Shown here: positions 47,501 through 57,674 of the stretch, in pieces
Layout: each line of letters starts with the position of its first letter
How positions within the stretch are numbered: the first letter of the stretch is position 1
Assembly: GCA_032622095.1 (NCBI GenBank)
Contig: CP136061.1
Span: 260,740,077-260,804,076 of the forward strand
Reading direction: 5' to 3'
DNA: 64,000 nt
Source: Siphonodentalium dalli
Lineage: Eukaryota; Mollusca; Scaphopoda; Gadilida; Siphonodentaliidae
The notes under the pieces: generated by a model
The model's database searches: none
The model's input: only the letters and a program-made list of their open reading frames with translations
Told to the model about the DNA's origin: nothing
Translations under genes and position numbers: made by a program

Positions 47501-48479
47501 AATCGTAATTTTGACATTAAATGAACTTGTCGGCATCATATAACACCACGTAAAGACCCCATTAATCTCGAGATTTTAACGGTAACTCCCAGCTGTAAAT
47601 CCCAAAAAAATTCTTACGCACCCCTCCCCAAATTTACAAGAAAATAGGAACGCTTCAATTGATGCCAGTCTAGTTTATTGGATTCGAGATTTTCTTGTAT
47701 AGTTTTCAAAATGTTCTCACCCCGGGCCGAACAACCATGAACAGCCCGGTGTGTCCTGGTCTCTTGTCCGTAGCCGTGTGCATTTGTCTGGAGATAGACC
47801 GCTAGATGTTAGATTTTATGCAATTTTTCAGGTAAAAATATCTGAATGGTCTCATACCGGGAATATATAGAACCATGGTTTATGAATATATATGATATTA
47901 GACCAGAGGTGCAAATGGAATTATGCAAAAACATGTATTTGGTCTGCATCTGATTCAGGGGGGGGGGGGGTGCAAATATGCAAATATGTTTGCAAATTAT
48001 AAAAATACATGTATCCATATCACATACATGTATATGCAGCATATTTTTCTTCTTATTACAGAAATGCCAGATTCATTAGCCACGGTCATTGTTATGGAAC
48101 TACAGTACCGTGTAGTTATGATACACCAACAGATATCACACCAAAAGTTGAAAATTAATACAACCACACGGATATCGTTAAATTAACTTATATATGCATG
48201 TATAAGACGAATCACTATCTTGTATTTCCATGCCTGTTTGTGTAATGCCAATCAATGCGGCCTGACAACAGGCGATGGGTGGGGTTTAAAAATTGACACC
48301 ATAAACAATGTCGGCAACTTCAAAGTTCATGGTGTGCTACATTTAACCCCCTACTTGTATATACTATTTACAATTTTTCTATCAAGCATTCCCATTGCTT
48401 ATAGAAAGTATAGTTGGAAACATAGACGAAAATGGCCATATGATCAGGGGGTCGGAAAATATGTTCAGGCATGCATGCT
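47501..48479. other. no gene recognised
   Basis: G-run at 47959-47968. A possible splice acceptor (TTCTTATTACAG at 48060) is followed by an open frame, MPDSLATVIVMELQYRV, too short to judge. Another frame (48220-48669) runs into the repeat that follows. Confidence 0.3.
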
Positions 48480-49300
48480 GATTTTTTTCGTTCGACCCTT
48501 GTTGGGACCCACCCACCCCCGCGTCCAAACATCCACCCCCACCATTTTAACAATAAAACAGATTTGCGGGTGGGGGGGGGGGGTTGTGTGGGAGATTCAC
48601 TGTAAACAGCTGTATATGAATTTCTGTGAATACTATTTGTCATGGATGTTAACATTGACATGTAAATAGGAACGACTCATTTTGGGGTCATTCAGCAAAA
48701 AAACATGGCTGCCGGTCACCAGCCGGTGGCCATCTTGGAATTCAAAATTCAATCCATTAGCATGAGCTACAAGCTATACTGTTTGTCTGATCATCATGAA
48801 ATTTGTCATTTCTGTTTTATAAATACCGGTATTTCTCTTATTGTAATGAGTTTTATGCCAAACTCATTGCAAAAACAGTCAAACGACTTGCAGGAAAAAA
48901 ACATTTTAGTTGCGGAAAAAAATGTTTGTTGGTCCCATCAAGTTCAACCACCCATCCACCCCTATTTATCATGGATGTTAACATGGACATGTAAATAGGA
49001 ATGAGTCATTTTGAGGTCATTCGGCCAAAAAAACATGGCTGCCAGTGGCCATCTTGGATTTCAAAATTTGCAACAAAATACAACACGATAACTGCCTGCA
49101 GTCAGTTTACCAGTTAGAATTACATTATTTCTCTCATTCAAAGTGGTTTTGAAGCCCAACTCATTGCCAAAACACTAAAAAAACAAGCAGGAAATTTTTG
49201 TTTTAGTTGCGGAAAAAATTGCTTGTTGGTGGCTTTGACAACCCACCCACCCCGGCATATGTGCCGGAAATGTTTTTCACCCCCCCCCCCCTGCCCCCCC
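48480..49300. repeat. dispersed repeat with 165-bp unit pieces and G/C runs
   Basis: CATGGATGTTAACATTGACA plus CATTCGGCCAAAAAA and GCCATCTTGGATTTC recur at about 48640-48740 and 48968-49060. The block is related, inverted, to 23728-24240. C-runs at 49279-49304. Confidence 0.7.
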
Positions 49301-49945
49301 CCCCAAGCAGCTGTTTAAATTGCCTTAAGACATTTACAAATATATGATATTTACAAGACCAATATGATATCATACCGGTACCTATATACATGTATCTGGA
49401 ATGTTTTTGGGAGTATTTGGTGCAGGTACCGGTGTAACACGTCACCTCCTCCTGTCTGGATATCTTCCTCCATGGGGGAGTGTATTTGCGAATGTCCTCA
49501 GATATCTCACTCGCACACCCTGGGCATTTCCCCCCATGTATGACTAAAAGAAAATTCACTCATTTAATATCGTTTGACCCTGAAATGGCCAGAAAGAAAT
49601 GTTTTATGAGATTTAAGTTTGTTTTTTTATATTTAATTTTTGTTTGTTCAAGTAACATATATCAATTGAGTGAAATTTTATTTTAGTCATTCATGGGGGG
49701 GGGGGTATCCACTATCCAGAGTGGGGGATATATCCAGGGGGAGATATCTGTTACACCGGTATATGATACCGGTATTTGTAGCTGTTTCTGACCATCATGC
49801 AGCATTTGAATGGATATAATTTACTGTTATAACTCGGCCCCCGGGTGATCAATTTGGATGATGTATCTTAATAATATGTACAGTATATGATCAGTCATTC
49901 CTCTTTTCTGATGTCATTACAAGCATTAAAATCCTTTTTTTTCAG
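49301..49945. other. no gene; ends at a candidate splice acceptor
   Basis: G-run at 49697-49705 and palindromic TACCGGTATA words. The last bases, CCTTTTTTTTCAG, form a good polypyrimidine tract and acceptor. Confidence 0.35.
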
Positions 49946-50012
49946 ACAGGAGGAGCTGCTTGACTGGATTGAGACATCAAAATTTCATTCAAGGCCTGAT
50001 ATGATTATCTGA
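49946..50012 (+). CDS. possible terminal coding exon of an unknown gene
   Basis: After a strong acceptor (polypyrimidine tract, CAG at 49943-49945), skipping one base gives QEELLDWIETSKFHSRPDMI, then I and a TGA stop at 50010-50012. The peptide is soluble, acidic and free of low-complexity or repeat character, unlike other short frames in the window, and would be the C-terminus of a protein entered in phase 1. I do not recognise it. The upstream exons are not identified, so this stays a hypothesis. An AATAAA at about 51500 could serve as a distant polyadenylation signal. Confidence 0.3.
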
Positions 50013-50919
50013 TAACCAATCATAGAATCATGTTTCCTGTCAGAGTGCTTCTTGCAGACACTGCATGGTGACCCTTAATACCAATATTATTAATTCTGTC
50101 CAAGACTGGATGAGGAAGGATTTCAAATGTTATTCGGTGTACATGTACTGGATACATGTACTGTATACATGTACTGTAGATGTTATCGGTATTCGTCCAT
50201 GCATGACATGTGTGTTGTTGCTGTGTGACAGTGAGTCCTGAGTCTCCTGGCTATACACATGTACCATATGTATACCTACGGACGGTATGCACTGAATCCA
50301 GTACCATGCTTACCTGGTAACTAGTGCACACTGCAGCGAAGGGGAGGCTTTAATTTATAACCACATGACGATCAATGTGTTCATCAAAGGCAAAAATGAC
50401 ACATATATGTATGCATTCCTTCCTTGATGGAGACCGATCAGTGACCTCTACATTTTATCAGACTTATGTGGTGAAAATCTTGGCAAGTGAAGTTAGTGAA
50501 TTCAATTCTACAACAGACATGTACTTGTATGCTTCATCGAGTCTCAGAAAATGTGCACTATGGCATCCATCGTATGCATAAACTTTTTTATATTTCATAC
50601 TACATTGACCAGAATTTGGAGGTGTACCAGTTTCAAATCTCCACACAAAGCACAACAGTACCCATGGAACAGTCTCAAGCCTTGTTTCTGAGCTTATCTG
50701 AAGGATATGAACTTTTAAGTGACATATTATTGCAGTATGTCAATATAATCAAGATTCATGTACACATATAGGCCTTAAAATCCATAACAGAATCAAAATA
50801 TTCTAATGTTCCTTTATCTTTGTCAACCTGCTGCATCACCAAGTAATCTGTACAAGGAGCTTAAAGTGGCTTATACATGTACCATACATGCACATTTAAA
50901 GATAGATAATCCGAGTTCA
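50013..50919. other. possible 3' untranslated sequence, no other gene
   Basis: TACATGTACTG words recur at 50140-50180. Short frames only. Confidence 0.3.
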
Positions 50920-51035
50920 CGCTCCTCAATTACTATTTCTTTGGCTTCGGGGGTAAAAATAATTGATTCGAGTCGAGGAACACACCCTTTAAAGTTCTGA
51001 GTTACAAAATATAAATTTTTGAAATCTGTTATTTT
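50920..51035 (-). mobile_element. fragment of the AGGTACTCAATCCG element
   Basis: AATTACTATTTCTTTGGCTT and TTGATTCGAGTCGAGGAAC match the subterminal part of 21481-21961; no ends are preserved. Confidence 0.65.
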
Positions 51036-51508
51036 TCACCACCTTGAATATTTCCCGGCCTAGCAAATATTCAACGAGCCGACTGAGTCGACTGACCTAA
51101 TCTTGATACCAAGTTGCGATGAACAAAATGTTGATATATAACATGTTTTGGAAAATGTTACACTAGAGTTGACAGTAGTTAGCATTATGTTTTGGTATTT
51201 AATCGATTAAGAAATGTTTTTCTTGGAATCTGATGGTATGGAGACCATCAATTCAGATTGTTTACCTTTAATTGTCCATGTTGACTTTAAAGCATAACAT
51301 ATGTTATCTTTATTTTTTGTATCCCTGCATAAAATGGGGTGATAAATTTATATTATACTCACATCTGGTCTTTCGATATTCTGTGAGTTAATTAATTTAT
51401 ATGAAAGAATGTCATTGCATGCTAGCAATTCTGATAAACATCACTGTTACAGTGACATTACCATCCAAGTTGAATAAGTCCAATAAGATGCTAAAGTTTA
51501 ATAAAAAC
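51036..51508. other. no feature recognised
   Basis: AT-rich sequence. Confidence 0.4.
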
Positions 51509-51512
51509 TTAA

Positions 51513-51765
51513 CCCTTCCATGACTGGAGATTCTTGAAATGTTGCTAAAACCCTGCGCCAATGCATTCTCTTATATTTGCGAGTCTCCAAAATGGAGCCT
51601 CACATATATAAGAGAATACATGGCAAACAATATTTACCTTGACCTTGTAATCCAGTGCATTCTCTTATACATATGATGCTTCCTATGTGAGACTTGCATA
51701 TATACAAGAATTCACTGGTACATGATCTTTAATGCTGTACCAGCGCAGCTCCCATCATGAAAGGG
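51513..51765. mobile_element. twin-hairpin TTAA element with different ends
   Basis: TTAA lies on both sides (51509-51512 and 51766-51769). The ends are CCCTTCCATGA and TCATGAAAGGG, unlike the CCCTTTACCCAAC family. Two hairpins (about 51558-51623 and 51651-51718) share the ATGCATTCTCTTATA stem, but the bases nearer the loop differ and remain paired (TCTCCAAAATGGAGC). Confidence 0.85.
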
Positions 51766-51769
51766 TTAA

Positions 51770-52639
51770 ACATTGCATGGCCAAAGCATTGAAAAATATT
51801 CTGAAAATAATATTTTAATAGACTAAAATATGTTTAACCTTCTACGCGATTACTAGTAGCAATGTTTGTTGACAAATCACTGTAACAGTTTTGTTTACAT
51901 AGCAATGGTTCCAACAGGAGAAATTTCGTTATTGGAAAACTTTCAATAATTAATATAGGAATCAGGAATTCATGTTTTTCTGAGTGGTGATGTTTTTACG
52001 AACTGCTGTATGTTATATGTTTGGCATATTTACTCACTATGAGTGCCTTGGGTCCCTTTAAAATGATTTGAAACACTCAATGAAATATCTGCACACCAGT
52101 AGATTATTTTGTAGGGATTTTAGTGTGATGAGAGTCAGAATCATGATTCTTCGTTTGAGTCTGGTTAAAAGCAGCTGATTTGATGTAGAAATGTTATAGT
52201 TTGATTCTTGCAAAATTTTAAGGCCTGTATACATTCGCTTTTATCCATCAAAGGTGCTTCAGACACTTCATACCGCTATAATCATAGTATGTACATGTAC
52301 CTTGTTTTACAAACTTTTATGTTATTTTGCATGACCGCACTTCAAAGAACTCTAAAGCCGCTCATGCACTTAATGCATCAATTTAAAATTCTGCAACTTA
52401 ATGCATCAATTTAGAATTCTGCACTTTTATCCGCATTTTTATCACAAAAAGTCTGGAAATACTAGTGAGTACTAGTGCTATACTATTAAACATGTAGACT
52501 ATATACTGTGAAAAGACTTGATAAAGTCTTAATAAATTTAACAGTTGTTTCCAGTAGAAGATAGACAAAAGCTCTTTAAGTTCCATATTTGCAGTGTTTT
52601 ACACTGAGCATTAAGAGCATCTCCTTTTATTCTCAGCAG
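51770..52639. other. no gene; small direct repeat
   Basis: CTTAATGCATCAATTTAAAA followed by TTCTGCA is duplicated at 52367-52425. A fragment of the 41.8-kb repeat lies at 51868-51920. Confidence 0.45.
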
Positions 52640-52640
52640 A

Positions 52641-52732
52641 ATATATGCAAACATGGTATAAATTATAATGAAAATGAATTTATGACTCCAGCCAATAACT
52701 CATTATCATTATAAATACCATGTTTGCATTGT
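52641..52732. repeat. hairpin, about 30-bp arms
   Basis: ATGCAAACATGGTATAAATT and, inverted, AAATACCATGTTTGCAT; loop about 27 bases. Confidence 0.75.
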
Positions 52733-53589
52733 TCATAGAGCACATAGGTGTTGCACTTATCCATGGGCCAAATTCATTCATTTGTTGCATATATTCTGTC
52801 GAGTATACAAGGAGATGGTCTCATAAATGGCCAGATTTAGTGTACCCTTTAATGCTTGTAATACATGCATGTACTAGTACCTGTTTAGACCAAGTTTTCC
52901 CTGTCCACAACTTGTGGTATCGGTTGGGTTGATGCTGTTTTGGACCGAGTCCCATCCCGATACTCTTCTATTATTCTATAATGGACTTTACGCCCAGAAT
53001 TGTGGGTTGAAGTTATCTTGATTGTAGCACTACCAGTATTTCGTCAGATTAGGTCAAAGTGACGCTTTTTTATAAGAACATAGAGGGCAGCCTTTCCCAA
53101 GCGTAATGATTTCAAACCTGCATATACTTAAAGTAATTGACCATCTCTAACGTGGTGTTACCCAGGTAATGCTGTGGTATTACACTGCAGTAATTTCCAA
53201 TACCATGGTAAGGTTGTCACTTGAACACAATACAGCACCACGATGGATGCGGTATGCAATTAAAATGCAGTGATTCTCCTTATATCTTTGGAACTTAAAG
53301 GAATGGATGGCCTTCGTTATAGGTTATAATTTATAAATAACATTTACAAAAAGTTTCCCAAGAATATACTAATAGTATAAGATAATGTTCATATGAATGC
53401 GTTATTATCCACAAAACACACTTTGTGTGAGTCAATCGTTTGTTTATATACAGCAGTAAATAGTGAGCGATAAGCAAAACACTCAACACCGTTGCGATTG
53501 TTTAATTGAGCGATTCATGGTGACCCATTCAACACTTCAAAATCTTGAGAGGTTATAGAAGAGTAGCCGGACAGGACTCGATCCAAAAC
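52733..53589. other. no feature recognised
   Basis: Plain sequence without domains. Confidence 0.4.
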
Positions 53590-53822
53590 AGTTTCAACTG
53601 CAGTAATGCTCTAAGTAATCAACTCCTTAACCACAGCAGAATTATGGGTAACTTTTCAGGATTTAGTCGGAAATATGGCTTGTTGCCATTCATCGGAAAG
53701 CTCTCAGAGAGCTTTCCGATGAATGGCAACAAGCCATATTTCCGACTAAATCCTGAAAAGTTACCCATAATTCTACTGTGTTTAAGGAGTCGATTATACT
53801 CGGAGCATTACTGTATTCGATA
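53590..53822. repeat. 137-bp perfect palindrome with imperfect outer arms
   Basis: 53638-53705 and 53707-53774 are exact reverse complements (68 bases each) around a single central A at 53706. Outer arms continue imperfectly to about 53600 and 53815 (CAGTAATGCTC at both edges). A 106-codon frame through it is a mirror product. Confidence 0.95.
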
Positions 53823-54483
53823 TCTCAAGCTGTTGCATACCGAAAAGACTTGGGCTAGTACCTGAACAGTAAACCTGCAATCTGCATGATTCATGAAACA
53901 GCTATTGAAACCATGCTGTATATACACAGAATTACACAATTTTGTTTATGGGTTTGTTGATATGACACGAGTGCTAGCGCACAATGACGGAATAAACAGC
54001 ACACCCTAGAGTTCTATCTTTCCTCAATGGCACAAGTGCCGTATCAACAAATCCATTAATACAAGTGTCTTTCTCTGTTTATTACACATCACCCGTCCTA
54101 GAATATGTGCATTTAAAAATACAGGGTTACGATGTTTATTAAGGCACATACAGTGCTTGTTTTGTCATGTGTGATGATTTTTTTTCCTATCGTTTGAACT
54201 GGATACTCAAATAACAGAAATTGTTATATATTTTTTTTGCAACCGACAGATTTGAGGTAACTCTTTCTATAAATATATTGAAAATCATGTGTCGGGATGT
54301 AATTATTAGCAATCAATATATTTTTTGTTGCGTATATAGGTTTATACAATTTTAAGAGGCAGAACAAGATACAGGTACTTTGTGTAGTTTCATTTCGCGA
54401 ATGTACACAGTATCTTGTTTGGCCACTTGCAATTTTAGAAACCCATAACTGTAACGAGAAATTGTTGATTGTATATTTAAAGT
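53823..54483. other. no feature recognised
   Basis: AT-rich sequence with T-runs. Confidence 0.4.
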
Positions 54484-54487
54484 TTAA

Positions 54488-54980
54488 AGGTACGGGAGGC
54501 CTTGGCGGTGGGTATGCTGTGAAAATATTTCCACCGGTAAAAAACCGCCACAAACAGAAAGAATATTAAAATGTAGACAGACTTTGTCCGTATACAAATA
54601 AGAAATATCGCATAAACAGTATGTTATTGTCATATGTTTGACCATTCTTATGTAAACAAAAGCATAAAAAGGTACTTTCCTGGTGTTTGTTTATATTATG
54701 ATGGTAAACATAAAGAGCGTTCATTGTTGCTGAATTTTGATATGGAACGAATAAAGAGCATTTATATCATTTGTGTGTGATTAGCCAGTAACACTGTGCT
54801 GCCTTCTGTAACACAATCAGGCTCCTGCTTAGGTAAAATATAGTAGGTCTTTATGATAGCATGCTGTTTACGCGATGGTCATGGTATATATGAACAAAAC
54901 TGTATGCGTTTTAATGTTTTTCTGTTTACGGTGATTGAAACAAATATGAATATTTTCGACAACTAAGGCCTCCCGTGCCT
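54488..54980. mobile_element. TTAA-flanked element with AGGTACGGGAGGCCTT ends
   Basis: AGGTACGGGAGGCCTT at the left and AAGGCCTCCCGTGCCT at the right are inverse copies with one change; TTAA abuts both (54484-54487 and 54981-54984). The interior has AATAAAGAGC words and no coding signal. Confidence 0.75.
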
Positions 54981-55079
54981 TTAAGCCCCCTTATTGTCTC
55001 TATTATACATTTAACAATGATATTTACAAAGAAGTTTTTATATTCAGAATAAATGTCAATTGTATATTTTAAAACACAA

Positions 55080-55618
55080 TTGAAATTATATATTAATTTA
55101 AAATTAAATGTTTTTCTTAATTAAGAATTGTTTTCTAATATATCTTTCCTAATTGGGGAAAATATTCCTAGTTAAGAAAACTTGTTTTCCTTACTTAGAT
55201 TTATTTTCCTGCTTGAGAAAATCTCATTCTAGAAAAAATATCTTGACGATATTTCTAACTATAGAAAATATAATTTCTTGTTCTAGATTAATTGTATAGC
55301 TTTCTTAAATTTCTAGATATTCTCCCAAGATAATCGCAGTATCTTAAACTTATCTTATTTCAAGAAAAATAAACTTATGTGAGAAAAACAATCTTTCCTA
55401 CATTAAGAAAAAAAATCTATACTAAGATTTTTTTACTAGGATTTTCTTACTAAGATTACTGTGTTTTCTTAAAGAAATTTTCTCAGACAAGAAATTTTCC
55501 CACCCTTTCATTTCTTGACCTAGAAAATATGTTTTTCTTATTTTTCTAGCTATTCTCCCAAGATAATATCTCATTTCAAGATTTTTTTTTTCCTGAATTG
55601 AGAAAATATTTTTGGCAG
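55080..55618 (-). repeat. CAAGAAA/TTTCTTG array, right inverted-repeat end
   Basis: Ends ATATTTTTGGCAGTG, the inverse of the 41400 end. The interior repeats TTTTCTTA, CTAGAAAATA and TTCTCCCAAGATAAT in both orientations. A 95-codon frame on the minus strand is low-complexity. Confidence 0.75.
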
Positions 55619-56532
55619 TGCAGACACGACAGACATGACTACGATATTTATAAAGCAGGGTGTCATGACTCAGGGTGCTGCATGCACACCCCGTCGAGGA
55701 AATATGCAATGGTGAATTCGGTAGCTTCTGGGGTAATATAGCTCCCCGTGCATGTTGGGGGTCATAGCCCCCCCTGCGTTGGGGAATAGGCCATCACTGG
55801 TATTAACATCAATAGAAGACTGACCATGATTTAAACAGAACGTCGACCATTTGACTTATCGCGCGAATAATTATTTTAAGCGGCCTGACGACTTTGTCCC
55901 AGTCAACGGCTCTTCAGCGGTTCAGAGTTGAACTCACTGTGGTCAAACACAGTCGCAATGATTGGGTTGTCAGCGGACAAATATTACACGGTGTGTATGA
56001 TCCATGTAAAACGCCAAACACACGATATTTACAGAGATTACATGCATGTGTGTATCCACCCTAACTCTTTACGTGGAGTATAATCTGGTTACAAAGGTGT
56101 AAATATGTTTTGGGGCGACATATGGTGTCTCTTGGCTCTGAGTGGTCAATATGAGCATTGTATTGTTAGTGTTTTACGTCACAAATACAAGACACCTCTT
56201 CCCAATAAATGTCCACAGTTAGAATTGTACTTGGCACAGAAGTTATATGTGCATTCAGGTTCCCAGCATTCCAGTTAACACAAAAAACATAAACATATAA
56301 TTTAACATCGTTTTTGCTGTTCTGTAGAAAAGATCATTTGAAAACCGAATACGACATATAAACTATAGGTCTACACATAACAACGAGCATCATTTTTTTT
56401 TATATAAAAGTTAACAAAATAAATGTTTACTTTTTTTGCATAAATAATTACACCAAATGCCAATCTTTCAGAGTTTAAGAACATTCAGGACGTGCATTGA
56501 CATCTTTACACCAGTGTGACCTTCTGTTGTAG
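55619..56532. other. no gene recognised
   Basis: It includes the right end of the candidate 15.5-kb element (to 56061). Nothing coding is visible. Confidence 0.35.
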
Positions 56533-56932
56533 TTAACCCTTTACCCAACAAACCGGCCAAAACCGGCCAAATAAAGCTTCAACAGCCTAAAATATCTTCT
56601 GTCTGTCTCAATAGAACCATACAAATATGGATATCATTCGAACCGGCTCCTTGACCACATTGTGATAATTACAGTTATGCCCTGTGCCAATGCATTCTCT
56701 TATATATGCGAGTCGACCATAGGTCGCCTCGCATATATAAGAGAATGCATTGGCCTAAAAAAAATCTTTTTTTAACACTTTTTACCATTTTTTCTTACAT
56801 TCTTTAACAATTTTATAATTTTTAATGTGTTAAGCCAATGCATTCTCTTATATATGCGAGGCGACCTATGGTCGACTCGCATATATAAGAGAATGCATTG
56901 GCACAGGGCCCTTCTGTTGGGTAAAGGGTTAA
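56533..56932. mobile_element. twin-hairpin TTAA element, complete
   Basis: TTAA at 56533-56536 and 56929-56932, ends CCCTTTACCCAACA and TGTTGGGTAAAGGG variants, long arm left with GGCCAAAACCGGCC, and hairpins at about 56687-56755 and 56834-56902. The cleanest copy in the window (392 bp between the TTAA sites). Confidence 0.9.
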
Positions 56933-57118
56933 GGGGTTTACTGTAATATGTGTATGTGCATTATGTCATGAATAGACGCTTTACCAGCTTGCATATAATC
57001 ATAATGTACTTACCAATGGAGCACCGTGCACGTTGGCGACTAGATGCTGTAATGAAATATAATAATAATGTTGTATTTAATTTGCATCAGGTTTTATAAC
57101 ATTAAGACTCTGCCTTGA
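56933..57118. other. no feature recognised
   Basis: Spacer. Confidence 0.4.
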
Positions 57119-57270
57119 TCACGCTCGCTGAAGCAAGCACATTTTAAGAATAAACACTCATACTGAGTCCGTGCCTTCATAATTTTGATATATTATATCA
57201 AATTATGGAGGCAGAACTCAGTATGAGTGTTTATTGCTTCAAATAATTATGCTTGCTTCAGTGGGCGTGA
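57119..57270. repeat. inverted-repeat element, about 65-bp arms
   Basis: AATAAACACTCATACTGAGT and its inverse ACTCAGTATGAGTGTTTATT centre on TTGATATATTATATCAA. A half copy (ACTCAGTGTGAGTGTTCATT) lies at about 59263. Confidence 0.8.
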
Positions 57271-57492
57271 ATACATTCTCATTATTATCGAAATGATCAT
57301 CTATCGACCAACATGAGACATTGAAATATCCCTCAACCTCCTTGAAAGGAAGCCATTTTCACCGAGAGTTAGGAAGCATTTCAGTCTGAACATGGGTTCG
57401 AATATTGACATGGAACGGAGCTGTTATTATGTTGGAACAGAACAATGCACTTCCTTTTAAATTGTATCGGTGGCCATACCAGTATTGGTACT
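57271..57492. other. no feature recognised
   Basis: Spacer. Confidence 0.4.
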
Positions 57493-57662
57493 GGGCCCTG
57501 TTTCGTGAAAGCAACTTATGACATAGTTGGGACTTAAGATGGTCATAAGTTCAAACTGCAGTCATAAGTGCATTTCACGAACAAGGTCTTAACCTGCAGT
57601 TTGAACTTATGACCATCTTAAGTCCCAACTATGTCATAAGTTGCTTTCACGAAACAGGGCCC
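57493..57662. mobile_element. 170-bp near-palindromic element, GGGCCCTGTTTCGTG ends
   Basis: Two 69-base arms (from GGGCCCTGTTTCGTGAAAGC) are near-exact inverse copies around a 32-base centre. Even the flanks, GGTACT and AGTACC, are inverse. Confidence 0.9.
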
Positions 57663-57674
57663 AGTACCAGTACT

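Larger units (their letters stand above)
40571..56061. mobile_element. candidate 15.5-kb inverted-repeat element flanked by TAA
   Basis: The left end GGGTGGATACACACATGCAT and the right end, its exact inverse, match over about 31 bases with one difference, and both abut TAA (40568-40570 and 56062-56064). A TAA/TTA target duplication with GGG ends is the PIF-Harbinger pattern. A second inverted pair (41400 and 55618) is nested symmetrically inside. No transposase frame is visible in the 15.5 kb, which is instead filled with satellites and other elements. Two short elements in opposite orientation are the alternative. Confidence 0.45.

Noticed and set aside
48061-48185. Coding exon after the acceptor at 48060
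   Set aside because: The acceptor is fair but the frame is short, lacks a convincing donor and matches nothing I recognise.
48220-48669. Possible 149-codon gene
   Set aside because: Its second half enters a repeat that is found inverted at 23.7-24.2 kb, and the first half shows no domain.
53545-53865. 106-codon open frame
   Set aside because: It spans the perfect palindrome, so its two halves are mirror products.
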